Below, piece by piece: positions 50,985-59,954 of a stretch of DNA of 64,000 nt. The position numbers and the translations under genes are program-made. Position 1 is the stretch's first letter. Each line of letters starts with the position of its first letter. Under the pieces are notes generated by a model. The model saw only the letters and a list, made by a program, of their open reading frames with translations, was not told the DNA's origin and did no database searches. The DNA comes from Oscillospiraceae bacterium (GTDB lineage Bacteria; Bacillota; Clostridia; Oscillospirales; Ruminococcaceae), in NCBI GenBank assembly GCA_017518255.1, contig JAFWVK010000109.1:1-64000 (forward strand), written 5' to 3'.

Positions 50985-52622
50985 ATGAAAATTCAAAAAG
51001 CGTTAAGTGCAGTCTGTGCATTCGTGATGTCAGCTGTACTCCTTCCGCAGGTCTTGTATGTACCTGAATTTTCGGAGGTTTCTGCGGCAGAGAGCGGACC
51101 GGTCAGTTATTACGGTCAGCTTCAGACCAGCGGAAACAAGATCATCGGTTCATCTTACAAGGAACCGGTGCAGGTCAAGGGAATGAGCTTTTTCTGGAGC
51201 AACTGGCAGGGACAGTACTGGAACAGCGGCACCGTTGACCGCATGGTTGACGAATTCAAGTGTGAGATTCTGCGCTGCTCGCTCGGTGTAGACGATCAGG
51301 GTTCGATCTACAACGGCGGAGATGTCGGCGCGCTGCGCTCTGTCATGGATGCGGCGATCGCAAAGGATATCTATGTGATTGTGGACTGGCATTCGCACGG
51401 CGCACATAATAACACGAATGCAGCAAAAAGCTTTTTCTCCGAGATTGCGCGTGATTACGGTAAATATGACAATGTGATCTTTGAGCTTTACAATGAACCG
51501 ACAATGATCTCCTGGTCTACCGTGAAAGGCTATGCCGAGCAGGTAATTCCGGAGATCCGCAAGTATTCGGACAATCTGATCCTCGTCGGCACACCGACAT
51601 GGTCTCAGGATGTCGATGCAGCCGCAAATGATCCGATCAATGACAGCAATGTTGCATATGTTCTGCATTTTTATGCCGGCACGCACGGCGGCGATCTGCG
51701 CGGAAAAGGCGATGCGGCACTCAGCAAAAATGCAGCGGTCTTTGTATCCGAATGGGGAACGGTCAATGCAGACGGTGACGGTTCCGTCAATGTCGGATCG
51801 ACAGAACAGTGGCTTTCATGGATGGATTCCAACAAACTCTCCTGGTGTAACTGGGCAATCAGCAACAAGGCAGAGGGTTCCAGTATTTTCGGCGGAGACG
51901 GCAGCTCGCTGACAGATGCCGGCAACTACCTCAAAAAGATTCTGAATGCACATGCTGAGAATGCAGTATGGCGGACGGTTCCGAAGAGTGAGACTGATCC
52001 CGATCCGCATACATCAGACCCGGATCCGCAGAACGTTGAACGGCTTTCTCTGTCCGACTCCGGCAATACGGTTCTGGAAGCTGAAAACTATACTTCCATG
52101 AGCGGCGTTGAGCTGGAGGACTGCACACAGGGCGGAAAGAATGTCGGATATATTGAATCAGGAGACTGGATGAGCTATTCGATCTCTGTGCCTCAGGCGA
52201 TGAAATATGAGCTGACTGTGGATGCTGCATCTGAAAGCGGCGGGGGACAGATCGCTTTCTCCTGCGGCGGCAATACGCTCGGTACGCTCGATATTCCGGC
52301 GACCGGCGGCTGGCAGAACTGGCAGCAGTTCAAGGTGACGCTGGAGCTTCCTGCCGGCGAATCCGATCTAAAGCTGTATACACAGCAGGGCGGATTCAAT
52401 GTTGACAAGATTACATTCACTGCAGTCGGCGGACAGGCATCCCGCGGAGATATCAACCGTGACGGCTATGTATCCGCGGCGGATGCAGTCTTGCTGAGCA
52501 GATATCTGATCGGTGATGCGCAGCTGAACAGCGAGCAGGCCGAGCAGGCTGATCTCAACGACAATCAGGTGATCAACGCGATTGACCTGACGCTGCTGAA
52601 GCGGATACTTCTCAGACAATAA
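50985..52622 (+). CDS. Secreted GH5 endoglucanase with CBM6-like and dockerin modules
   Basis: A 545-residue secreted enzyme. A signal peptide (1-~35, ending 'VSAA') precedes a GH5 catalytic domain (~40-330): acid/base Glu171 in 'FELYNEPT', nucleophile Glu256 in 'FVSEWGT'. A Pro/Asp linker (~335-350) leads to a CBM6-like module (~360-480, 'VLEAENYTSMSG', 'NVGYIESGDWMSY', 'FNVDKITF') and a type I dockerin (~487-545) with two Ca-binding repeats (GDINRDGYVSAADAVLLSRY and DLNDNQVINAIDLTLLKR). It should cleave beta-1,4-glucans while docked on a cellulosome. ATG 50985 is 8 bases after AGGGGG. Confidence 0.93.
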   Translation: MKIQKALSAVCAFVMSAVLLPQVLYVPEFSEVSAAESGPVSYYGQLQTSGNKIIGSSYKEPVQVKGMSFFWSNWQGQYWNSGTVDRMVDEFKCEILRCSLGVDDQGSIYNGGDVGALRSVMDAAIAKDIYVIVDWHSHGAHNNTNAAKSFFSEIARDYGKYDNVIFELYNEPTMISWSTVKGYAEQVIPEIRKYSDNLILVGTPTWSQDVDAAANDPINDSNVAYVLHFYAGTHGGDLRGKGDAALSKNAAVFVSEWGTVNADGDGSVNVGSTEQWLSWMDSNKLSWCNWAISNKAEGSSIFGGDGSSLTDAGNYLKKILNAHAENAVWRTVPKSETDPDPHTSDPDPQNVERLSLSDSGNTVLEAENYTSMSGVELEDCTQGGKNVGYIESGDWMSYSISVPQAMKYELTVDAASESGGGQIAFSCGGNTLGTLDIPATGGWQNWQQFKVTLELPAGESDLKLYTQQGGFNVDKITFTAVGGQASRGDINRDGYVSAADAVLLSRYLIGDAQLNSEQAEQADLNDNQVINAIDLTLLKRILLRQ

Positions 52623-52637
52623 CCGAATGACCACAGA

Positions 52638-52675
52638 AAGAGGGCGCCCTGTGCAGCAGGGCGTCCTCTTGATTT
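52638..52675 (+). terminator. Intrinsic terminator after the cellulase gene
   Basis: A 14-bp stem (52638-52651 with 52657-52670, one G-T pair) followed by GATTTAAC. Confidence 0.82.
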
Positions 52676-52692
52676 AACAGTATCCTTGTTGC

Positions 52693-52766
52693 GAGAGTCT
52701 ATCCCCAATCTTGTGTAAACCTCCAAAGTAGTGTATAATGAAAGCAGCACTGCTTTCTATGCATCA
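52693..52766 (-). mobile_element. Possible relic of an IS256-like element end
   Basis: The segment 52693-52720 (GAGAGTCTATCC..TTGTGTAAAC) resembles a terminal inverted repeat of IS256-family elements, which commonly contain TTGTGTAAA. Inward of it, a minus-strand frame ends at 52764-52766 with 'GTAKDTVAQMAAEANEYV' upstream of the stop. No second end and no intact transposase are present. The family call is from memory of repeat style and is uncertain. A GAAAGCAG/CTGCTTTC hairpin lies between. Confidence 0.3.
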
Positions 52767-52843
52767 AACATACTCATTTGCTTCAGCCGCCATCTGAGCC
52801 ACTGTATCTTTTGCAGTGCCGCGAAGTGTTTCAGGCCAATTGC

Positions 52844-53665
52844 TCAGTATTTCTCGTCTGATGATTTCTTCGTCTTCATCATAAATGTTGCATTCAATAG
52901 TTCTTTATACAGTTCCGGTCTGCGATCCTGCAAAGCCGGAAAGCTGTTCCGGAATTCTGCTGATTCGTTCATTATCTCGCAGAAGATCATGCCTTCACGG
53001 TCAATCAGGCATTCAACCGTTTCGCCCTCCGGATTAACGGTTCTGCTGCTGCCGTTATAGTGCAGCTCCTGCTGATTGCCGAAACAGTTGATGCCAAGCA
53101 CCCAGCTTTGATTTTCCAGCGCACGGGCTTCAAGCAGCTTATTCCAATGTCCGATGCGCTTCTCCGGCCAGTTTGCCGCAACAACCAGAACATCTGCTTT
53201 CGCGGATACTGCGCGGAAAATCTCCGGAAACCGCAGATCATAACAGATAAACAAGCCGAATGTATGACCGGAAAATGTGAATACAGCGGTACGGCATCCG
53301 GCTTCAAAATAGGTATCCTCGCGGCTGAAGGAAAACGGATGAATCTTGACATAATCAGCAAGAATCGTTCCGTTCTGATCCAGAACCGTATAATGATTCT
53401 CACCTTTTTCTCCGTTTTTCTTTACCCATCCAAACCCGACCGCAATGCCGTATGCCTGCGCGTATTCCCGCATCTGCCGGAGCGTTTCTCCGTTTGATTC
53501 TCCGGTCGCATTGACCTGCATCGAAAAGCCGGTAAAGGACATTTCCGGGAAGAATATGATCTCTGCGTGCGCCTTTGCAGCCTCTGCAATCATCTGTCCG
53601 GCCCGATGCAGATTGATTTCCTTTTCTTCATATTCTATTTGAAATTGACACAAAGCGGCTTTCAT
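52844..53665 (-). CDS. Carbon-nitrogen hydrolase (nitrilase superfamily)
   Basis: A 273-residue amidase with the Glu-Lys-Cys triad: Glu in 'IIFFPEMSFTGF' (~41), Lys in 'DYVKIHPFSF' (~108) and Cys in 'FGLFICYDLRFPE' (~141). The pattern 'CYDLRFPEIFR' is typical of omega-amidase/YafV-like enzymes that hydrolyse 2-oxoglutaramate or related amides. It overlaps the upstream membrane-protein gene by 4 bases (ATGA). The C-terminal ~15 residues after 'DRRPELYKEL' are an unusual basic tail; another frame stays open through this end. Confidence 0.88.
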   Translation of the reverse strand: MKAALCQFQIEYEEKEINLHRAGQMIAEAAKAHAEIIFFPEMSFTGFSMQVNATGESNGETLRQMREYAQAYGIAVGFGWVKKNGEKGENHYTVLDQNGTILADYVKIHPFSFSREDTYFEAGCRTAVFTFSGHTFGLFICYDLRFPEIFRAVSAKADVLVVAANWPEKRIGHWNKLLEARALENQSWVLGINCFGNQQELHYNGSSRTVNPEGETVECLIDREGMIFCEIMNESAEFRNSFPALQDRRPELYKELLNATFMMKTKKSSDEKY

Positions 53666-54114
53666 TCTTCATCATCTCCTGACGGTTCTCCGCTGCCGCA
53701 CGCATAGCCTTCCTTATGAATCAGTTTTTTGCCGCGCACAAACCATCCGCGATATGCGTAATACCGGCGTCGGCTCTCCCACATCACAGGTTCGTATTCG
53801 ACAATACAGCGTGTACCGTTATAATCGGTTTTGCTCGATATTTCATGACGGTGAGTCAGCACAAATATCCAGAAACCGTAAATACAGAATGCAATCAGTG
53901 CCGCCGCCCACAGTACAATCGTAATGATCCTGACCGGCTTGCTCGAAATCCGAAGCAATAGCTGTAAGATGCCTGCTTCCGTCCCAAATGCAATCAGCAG
54001 CGTGACCGGTTCACGAATCCGCACACGGAATTTCAAGCGAAAGCGTGACAGAATCCAACTTGCAGCAAGAAACAGCACACACAGGATCACCGTCCAGAAC
54101 AGAATACTCCTCAT
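53662..54114 (-). CDS. Small membrane protein upstream of the nitrilase
   Basis: A 150-residue protein with an N-terminal helix, a second region of two helices (~35-90) and a basic soluble tail with 'YEPVMWESRRRYYAYRGWFVRGK'. Family unknown. ATG 54114 is chosen over the adjacent GTG 54117 and follows AGGTGAT. It is translationally coupled to the nitrilase by an ATGA overlap and has its own promoter. Confidence 0.62.
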   Translation of the reverse strand: MRSILFWTVILCVLFLAASWILSRFRLKFRVRIREPVTLLIAFGTEAGILQLLLRISSKPVRIITIVLWAAALIAFCIYGFWIFVLTHRHEISSKTDYNGTRCIVEYEPVMWESRRRYYAYRGWFVRGKKLIHKEGYACGSGEPSGDDEE

Positions 54115-54165
54115 CACAGAACATCACCTCATCTCGTGGGTTCTATCCGTTCTCGTGCTGCTTTC

Positions 54166-54194
54166 AGTATATCATGTTTTGCAGGCAAATGCAA
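54166..54194 (-). promoter_or_regulatory. Promoter of the membrane protein-nitrilase pair
   Basis: On the minus strand, TTGCAT (54189-54194), a 17-bp spacer and TATACT (54166-54171). Confidence 0.65.
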
Positions 54195-54281
54195 GAGTCG
54201 GGAACAATTTGTTATACCCTTTCTCACTGTGACTGAATCATGTAAAATACCCGTGAGATACATTATAAATTTATATCTGTG

Positions 54282-54310
54282 TTGACAAAGCAAGTCGGAT
54301 ACAGTATAAT
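54282..54310 (+). promoter_or_regulatory. Consensus promoter of the esterase-dockerin gene
   Basis: TTGACA (54282-54287), a 17-bp spacer and TATAAT (54305-54310). Confidence 0.9.
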
Positions 54311-54360
54311 GGAATCAGCGAACACACGCTTTATATGGTGAGCGAAAGGAGCTGATTCCT

Positions 54361-57033
54361 GTGAAACGATTATGTTCAGCGATTCTTGCAGCTACAATGG
54401 CGTTGCTCTCTGCGCCGATGGAAACAGATGTGAATGCCGAGTCACTGATTTCAATGAAGTTTGACTTTGGCGGTCTTGGTACGGCAAACGGCTATATCGG
54501 CGTATCCGCTTCGGACGGCTATGATTCTGCAAAAGGATACGGCTTTGCAAATACCGCCGCGGTTGAGGATGTGCCGGCAAGCGGAACGGGAGTACTCGCA
54601 GATGCGGTGCGCTTCAAATCTGATGCGGCAAATCATGTGTTCAATGTTGACCTGCCCAGCGGGGTATATAAAATCTCGGTTACGACCGGTGATGACCGTT
54701 CCACGACGATTACCGCAGAAGGCGTGCCGCAGCTTTATTTTCTGACGGGCGGCAATGCGTCTGATTCTTTTACGATACCGGTGACGGACGGTCAGCTCAA
54801 TATCTATGCGGGCTCCGGTGTCGGAACATCGTTTTCGATCAGTGCACTGGAAATTGAGCAGACCTCGACCGGAACCGAAACCAAGCCGACGATCTGGGTA
54901 GGCGGCGATTCTACCGCTGCAAGCCGCTATAATGTAACAGATGAAGTTGCGCATGGCTGGGGGCAGTATCTCTGCAATTATATTGATACAGAAAAATATG
55001 ATATCCGGAACATCTCCGTCAGCGGTATCACGTCTGCCGATCTGCTGGGATATTCATTCGCTACTGCCGAGCGTTACGGTAAATCCGGCGATATTCTGCT
55101 GCTTGCAGTCGGTATCAATGATTATACAAAACAGAATACAACAAACCCCGACCCGTCCGATTACAAGACCAATATGACGGAGATGATCCGGCTTGCAAAA
55201 GAAAAAGGGATGACAGTGTATCTGGTCAAACAGCACGGTGAAAGCAGCGATCCGTTCAAGTATCCGCTTCCAGCGTACAGGTGGTTCGGTGATGTGATCA
55301 ATGAACTTGCTGAAACAGAACAGACCGGCGTGATCGATCTGTTCCGTCCGTGGCTGGAGCTCTGTCTGGAAAATCACTATTATGAGCAGGAAGAGTATTA
55401 TGCTTCAGACGGTCTGCATCTGAATGCACGCGGCGCCGACAGACAGGCAGAAATGGTAAGTGAACAGCTCTTTCCTCATACAGAACCGGAAGAAACCGGA
55501 TTGCAATACAGTTTCGGAACGCCCACAGCGATATATGAAACAGAAGTATCCGGAAAAGCAGTTTCCAATCCGCACAAGGGATTTGTGATGACAGCGTATA
55601 CGCCGTATATGCTCAGCGATGCGTTTGAGTACGGCATCGGCGGTTCGGCGGATAATCACGCGTGGGATGTTGTCACGATCGTCAGCGGTTCTCCGCACTG
55701 GAATGACCTGAATCCGGCAGAAGGCGTGTATCAATGGGACGAAATCGACGAGATGCTCGATGCCTGTGAGCAGTACGGAATGACTTACGAAATCCGCATT
55801 ATGCCGTATTCGTCGTATCTGGCGGAGGATTATGTTCCGCAGTGGGTTTACGGCAAAGGTGCACAGAAGTACACCGCCGAATCCCGCGATCACCCCGGAG
55901 AAGAAATCGTATTTCCGAAATGGGATGATCCTGTCTATTTGCAGGCGCATAAGGAGTTTGTCAAGGCACTGGCAGATAAATATGACGGCGACCCAAGAGT
56001 GGAATTGATTGATGTCAGACCGTTCGGCGATTTTGGAGAATGGCATAATTCGTTTGCAGTCGGTGATGAGAAATATATGCCCTCTCTGGAAATCCAGAAG
56101 GATATGCTGGACTTCTATGCAGAGGCATTTGACAGGACGCTGCTCGTTCTGCCTTCCAATGCCCGCGGAAAGATCTATCAGTATGCGCTTTCCGTCGGCA
56201 TTACAAAGCGGGATGACGGTCTGATCTCCATGCCGAATGTCGAATGGAGCCTGCTGCCGACCTACAGAGCGAATATGCCGGTTGTCGGTGAGAATTACTG
56301 GCCGTATGCGTGGATGCGGGACACGGTCAGAGAAAATGCGTATTCCCTTGTGAACTGGACGCCGCAGCGATTCCGCGAGACGATTGAAATTCCGCATATG
56401 TCGATCTTCGCACTCGATCAGGACAGCCATTGCAGCTATGAATTCTATCAGGAGCAAAAAGACGTGATAGATGAAATGTGCAATAAAATGGGCTACAATT
56501 TTACCGTGACATCTGCTGTCCGGTACGGAAACAATCTCGTTGTGCGAATCAAAAACACAGGCCTTGCACCTGCATACTTCAATATTGATCTCTGCGCGGA
56601 GATTACGGACGCGAGCGGAAACAAGCTCAAATCCTTCGGCAAACCGTTCAAAATCGAAAAAGGGACATTCACTGACGGGGCAGAAAAGTCGTTCCTGTTT
56701 GAATATGACGGTACACTGGATCAGAACGCGGTCATCTGCCTTGCGATGTATGACAGCGGCAATCCGCTTGTGGCAGGCAAAAACCCGACAGTTCGGTTTG
56801 ATAACAGGAACACGCTTACAACCAACAGATTGCAGCTCGTTCCGGCGGAACCGGTTTCGGGCGATATCAATGCAGACGGCATTGTCAGCATTGCCGATGC
56901 TGTTCTGCTGCAAAAATGGCTGCTTGCCGTACCGGGTACTGTTCTCCCGAACTGGAAGGCCGGTGACATGAACGGCGATGCGCGGCTCAATGCGGTTGAT
57001 CTGACACTGCTGAAACGGATTCTAACAGCATAA
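54361..57033 (+). CDS. Secreted CE12-like acetylesterase fused to a DUF4832-type TIM barrel and dockerin
   Basis: An 890-residue secreted protein. After a signal peptide (~1-26) comes a carbohydrate-binding-like beta domain (~30-167), then an SGNH esterase domain like rhamnogalacturonan acetylesterases: Ser184 in GGDSTAASR, Asn253 in VGINDYT, Asp350/His353 in SDGLHLN. A second enzyme-like part (~378-820) has a TIM-barrel style 'NDLNPAEGVYQWDEIDEML' and 'VRPFGDFGEWH', then a beta domain, as in DUF4832 glycosidase-like proteins. Residues 833-890 are a type I dockerin. GTG 54361 is 9 bases after AAAGGAG. Pectin or xylan side-chain removal is the likely work. Confidence 0.87.
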   Translation: MKRLCSAILAATMALLSAPMETDVNAESLISMKFDFGGLGTANGYIGVSASDGYDSAKGYGFANTAAVEDVPASGTGVLADAVRFKSDAANHVFNVDLPSGVYKISVTTGDDRSTTITAEGVPQLYFLTGGNASDSFTIPVTDGQLNIYAGSGVGTSFSISALEIEQTSTGTETKPTIWVGGDSTAASRYNVTDEVAHGWGQYLCNYIDTEKYDIRNISVSGITSADLLGYSFATAERYGKSGDILLLAVGINDYTKQNTTNPDPSDYKTNMTEMIRLAKEKGMTVYLVKQHGESSDPFKYPLPAYRWFGDVINELAETEQTGVIDLFRPWLELCLENHYYEQEEYYASDGLHLNARGADRQAEMVSEQLFPHTEPEETGLQYSFGTPTAIYETEVSGKAVSNPHKGFVMTAYTPYMLSDAFEYGIGGSADNHAWDVVTIVSGSPHWNDLNPAEGVYQWDEIDEMLDACEQYGMTYEIRIMPYSSYLAEDYVPQWVYGKGAQKYTAESRDHPGEEIVFPKWDDPVYLQAHKEFVKALADKYDGDPRVELIDVRPFGDFGEWHNSFAVGDEKYMPSLEIQKDMLDFYAEAFDRTLLVLPSNARGKIYQYALSVGITKRDDGLISMPNVEWSLLPTYRANMPVVGENYWPYAWMRDTVRENAYSLVNWTPQRFRETIEIPHMSIFALDQDSHCSYEFYQEQKDVIDEMCNKMGYNFTVTSAVRYGNNLVVRIKNTGLAPAYFNIDLCAEITDASGNKLKSFGKPFKIEKGTFTDGAEKSFLFEYDGTLDQNAVICLAMYDSGNPLVAGKNPTVRFDNRNTLTTNRLQLVPAEPVSGDINADGIVSIADAVLLQKWLLAVPGTVLPNWKAGDMNGDARLNAVDLTLLKRILTA

Positions 57034-57226
57034 TTTGGCGTGCAAATACAATAACCATGAACAAATAGTCGCTGCGCAATATCTGTTTTGAAAAGCCGAT
57101 TTCGTCTCGTCAAAACGGATCACTCGCCGTGCTTCATTCTTTGGGCAAGTATTTTCGTCTTTGGAAGAACGGTGCGGCTCCGCAGTCGGGCATTCCCGAA
57201 CCCGTTTCTCATCGCTAAATTGCAGA

Positions 57227-57256
57227 TTGTCTTTCTGTCTGCGCTTATGATATAAT
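57227..57256 (+). promoter_or_regulatory. Promoter of the coiled-coil protein gene
   Basis: TTGTCT (57227-57232), an 18-bp spacer and an extended -10 TGATATAAT (57248-57256). The 190 bases before it hold small hairpins but no gene. Confidence 0.7.
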
Positions 57257-57293
57257 AGTCAAAAGATGCATATTTATGAATGGGGGTTATGTA

Positions 57294-59072
57294 ATGGAGT
57301 ATTCACCGACTGTACTGCAACGCCTGAAACGATATCCGACCTATCAGTTTCATGCTGAAATTGCTTCCAATCAATTATCGGAATCCGAAATATTCCGGCA
57401 GCTGGTTTTAGAAACTTTTAGTTGGCTCCGCGCAAGGCTGAACGGTGATGCTCCGCCGGAACTGCAAACACCTGCGCCGAAGGATTATGCTGCTTTCCCG
57501 GAGGAACAGCTCTGCTCATTTACACTCGATCAGGGCTGGAAGGCAGATGTAACATATTCTCCCGAACAGGGCATCTGGGCGTTCTCTCTGCGCGAAACAG
57601 ACATGGGCGCCAATATCGGGCAGGAGAATGAGCGTCTGCCTGTGCAGGGCAGACTCTTCCACACAGACATCTCTTTTGTAAAATGCGGCGGGACAGTCGA
57701 ATGCGGCGTGCGGACGCTTGTGACGGAACCTGTTGCCTGCAACGCGCCGTGCGAGGTATTCCGTCCCGCGGTTGTGCGGTCGATTCTCATGAACCCGCAG
57801 CTGAAACTGTCGCATTGCGGCATGATGCTCAATGCAAAACCGTTTTTTATCCAAACGAAAACGGATGCCGAGCGCTTTGCAGCATTGTTCCAGAATCCCC
57901 GTTTTAACTATCCGCTGATTCTTGTCGCTGATGCCGGAGCGGAAGAAGAGAAACAGCCTGCTGTTCCGACTGAATTACCGGCAATCGGAGGATTATCCCT
58001 GAGTTTTGGTTCGGTTTCATTTGACCGCAGCGCACCGATGCTGACCGTATCCAATGATAAAGCAAAGCCGTTTCTCAAAGATGCCAAACAGAAGCCCGCT
58101 GCAAAACCAAAGTCCAATCCAAAAGCGGAAACGAAAAAAGCATCTGTCCGGCGCGCGGAGTTTCCGTATGAACGGCTTGCGGACAAGCTGAAAGGCTTTG
58201 GAATTGTCTGCTATGTCAGCGAGAAAATGCTTTCTGTTATGGATAACAAGTTGCATCTGGCTCCGCAGCCCGGCGACATCATCGTCTGTATCCGCGGACA
58301 GGAAACAGAACGTCTGCGATATGCCGCATACAGCAAGGACATGGAGGACTGTTATCAGAAGCTCAAACGGGAGATTCAGGAAATGCCGAAGCGCCGCGCC
58401 TATGATTTCGGGAATGTTGTTTTTCAGGCGGACGCACATCTGCTGACGTTAAGAGAACGCCGCAGGACAGCGCAGACTTTAGAGGAATCCTGTGCCCTTT
58501 ATCAGCAGGAAAATGCCGAACTGAAAGCACGGCTTTCTGAACTGGAACAGCAGGAGACCGATCTTCGGGAACGGAACGAAATCCTTCGCGTAACAAAAAA
58601 GAAGCTGAAAACCGCACAGACAGAAATCGAAGAACTGCAAACCTATATCACCGAAATGCAGGCGGTATTTCAGGAGCGGCAAACTGCATATGAAAAATCG
58701 GCGGAGCTGGTGCAGTTTTACAAAGACAAGGCAGAAATAGCCGCCGGCTTTCCGACCGATAAAGATAAGGTCTGCGAGTGGGCAGAAGCACAGTTTCCGG
58801 AAACACTTATTATTACGCAGAGAGCAAGAGCTGAGCTGCGCAAATATCAGGGCGGTCTGGATGTTTCACTGCTCTGTGACGGCTTGTTGTATCTTGACGC
58901 CTATGCGCGGACACGAAACGGAATTCTGACTGATGAGCAGCTCGCACGCTTCACCGATCAGCGAAACTGGGAAGTATCTTTCAACGGAAAGGAAGCCGTG
59001 CGGCTGCATGAAAACGACTACACCGTAACGCACAACGGGAAGAAGTATCAGCTGGATATGCACATCAAATAA
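57294..59072 (+). CDS. Coiled-coil protein of unknown function, probably truncated by a nonsense codon
   Basis: A 592-residue cytosolic protein. The N-terminal ~235 residues are of an unknown fold, then a Lys/Pro-rich linker (~260-285), a domain to ~385, a heptad coiled coil (~395-480, rich in Glu/Leu/Gln) and a C-terminal region ending 'HNGKKYQLDMHIK'. After the TAA (59070-59072) the same frame runs 37 more codons, reading 'GNRAANLIRIYFCRD' and 'IIVGSMLEHL' to TGA at 59186. This recalls RelE/ParE-style ends (R-I-Y-F), so the TAA probably replaces a Tyr codon. ATG 57294 is 7 bases after GGGGG. Confidence 0.68.
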   Translation: MEYSPTVLQRLKRYPTYQFHAEIASNQLSESEIFRQLVLETFSWLRARLNGDAPPELQTPAPKDYAAFPEEQLCSFTLDQGWKADVTYSPEQGIWAFSLRETDMGANIGQENERLPVQGRLFHTDISFVKCGGTVECGVRTLVTEPVACNAPCEVFRPAVVRSILMNPQLKLSHCGMMLNAKPFFIQTKTDAERFAALFQNPRFNYPLILVADAGAEEEKQPAVPTELPAIGGLSLSFGSVSFDRSAPMLTVSNDKAKPFLKDAKQKPAAKPKSNPKAETKKASVRRAEFPYERLADKLKGFGIVCYVSEKMLSVMDNKLHLAPQPGDIIVCIRGQETERLRYAAYSKDMEDCYQKLKREIQEMPKRRAYDFGNVVFQADAHLLTLRERRRTAQTLEESCALYQQENAELKARLSELEQQETDLRERNEILRVTKKKLKTAQTEIEELQTYITEMQAVFQERQTAYEKSAELVQFYKDKAEIAAGFPTDKDKVCEWAEAQFPETLIITQRARAELRKYQGGLDVSLLCDGLLYLDAYARTRNGILTDEQLARFTDQRNWEVSFNGKEAVRLHENDYTVTHNGKKYQLDMHIK

Positions 59073-59339
59073 GGAAACCGTGCTGCAAATCTGATCCGCA
59101 TTTACTTCTGCCGCGATGCAGAAACAGGAGAGATTATCGTCGGCTCAATGCTGGAGCATCTTGCTACGGCTTCGCAAAGCACCTGATTGAAAGAACATTC
59201 TTCTATTGAATCGGTTCTCTGGCTATCTTTCATAATAATACAGGATTATATAAAGCCTCTGTCCTTAGGGGGTTTATTTTTTTAGCCATTTTCTTAAACG
59301 AATCAATTACAGCCACATGATCTGACAACCTGATTCCTC

Positions 59340-59372
59340 GCTCAAATATTTGAGCATTCCATGTGATAAAAT
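59340..59372 (+). promoter_or_regulatory. Palindromic candidate operator and extended -10 of the SLOG gene
   Basis: GCTCAAATATTTGAGC (59340-59355) is a perfect 16-bp palindrome. It lies just before an extended -10, TGATAAAAT (59364-59372), and covers the place of the -35 box, so a bound repressor would block transcription. Confidence 0.5.
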
Positions 59373-59413
59373 GGTATCAGCCGAAAGGCAAACCACAAAA
59401 AGGAGATCGTATC

Positions 59414-59908
59414 ATGAAAAAAACTGCTTGTTTCACAGGACACAGAATCCTGTCGGAGCCTTCCAAACAGCTTTTTGACCGGCTGTATCCGCTACTGGAA
59501 AAACTTGTGAAAGACCAAGGTATCACAGATTTTTATGCGGGCGGCGCAGTCGGATTTGATACCGCTGCGGCGAAATGTGTCCTGCGGCTGCGGGATGCTA
59601 TGAAGGGAAAGGCTGAGGTGCGGCTGCATCTGGTTCTGCCCTGTTCCAACGAAGAACAGACCAAAAACTGGACGCCGGAGCAAAAATATGAATTCCGCAT
59701 CATAATGCAGCGAGCAGACAGCGTTGAATACACCTCGCAGCATCATGATGAGAAGTGCATGGGGCGCAGAAATGCCTGGCTTGTCGAGCTGGCTTCGGAT
59801 GCTTGTATCTGTTATTATGACGTCAATCACAAAAGCGGCACTGCACAGACAGTAAATCTCGCAAAACAAAAAGGCATAAAGATTATCAATCTCTTTGCAG
59901 CGGCGTAG
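59414..59908 (+). CDS. SLOG-domain protein (DUF1273/YpsA-like)
   Basis: A 164-residue Rossmann-like protein: 'ACFTGHRIL' at the start, 'FYAGGAVGFDTAAAK' with the Gly-rich loop near residue 45, and 'ICYYDVNHKSGTAQTVNLAKQKG' near the end. SLOG proteins bind nucleotides or NAD-like ligands and often act as sensors in defence or stress systems. ATG 59414 follows AAAGGAG. It heads a run of five or six short plus-strand genes. Confidence 0.85.
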   Translation: MKKTACFTGHRILSEPSKQLFDRLYPLLEKLVKDQGITDFYAGGAVGFDTAAAKCVLRLRDAMKGKAEVRLHLVLPCSNEEQTKNWTPEQKYEFRIIMQRADSVEYTSQHHDEKCMGRRNAWLVELASDACICYYDVNHKSGTAQTVNLAKQKGIKIINLFAAA

Positions 59909-59954
59909 AAGCAATAATCAGGCAAAGCATTCTTCGGAATGGAGGGGTGTTTGT

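Noticed and set aside
55405..56913. 502-codon minus-strand frame opposite the esterase-dockerin gene
   Set aside because: The plus strand encodes a complete signal peptide, catalytic triad and dockerin; the antisense frame is Arg/Ile/Cys-rich and unsupported.
57034..57226. Gene in the gap before the coiled-coil protein
   Set aside because: Only small GC hairpins and no open frame with a ribosome site were found.
59253..59286. Terminator after the coiled-coil gene
   Set aside because: The T run is good, but the AAGCCTC/GGGGGTT arms contain a G-G mismatch and wobble pairs, so the stem is too weak to call.
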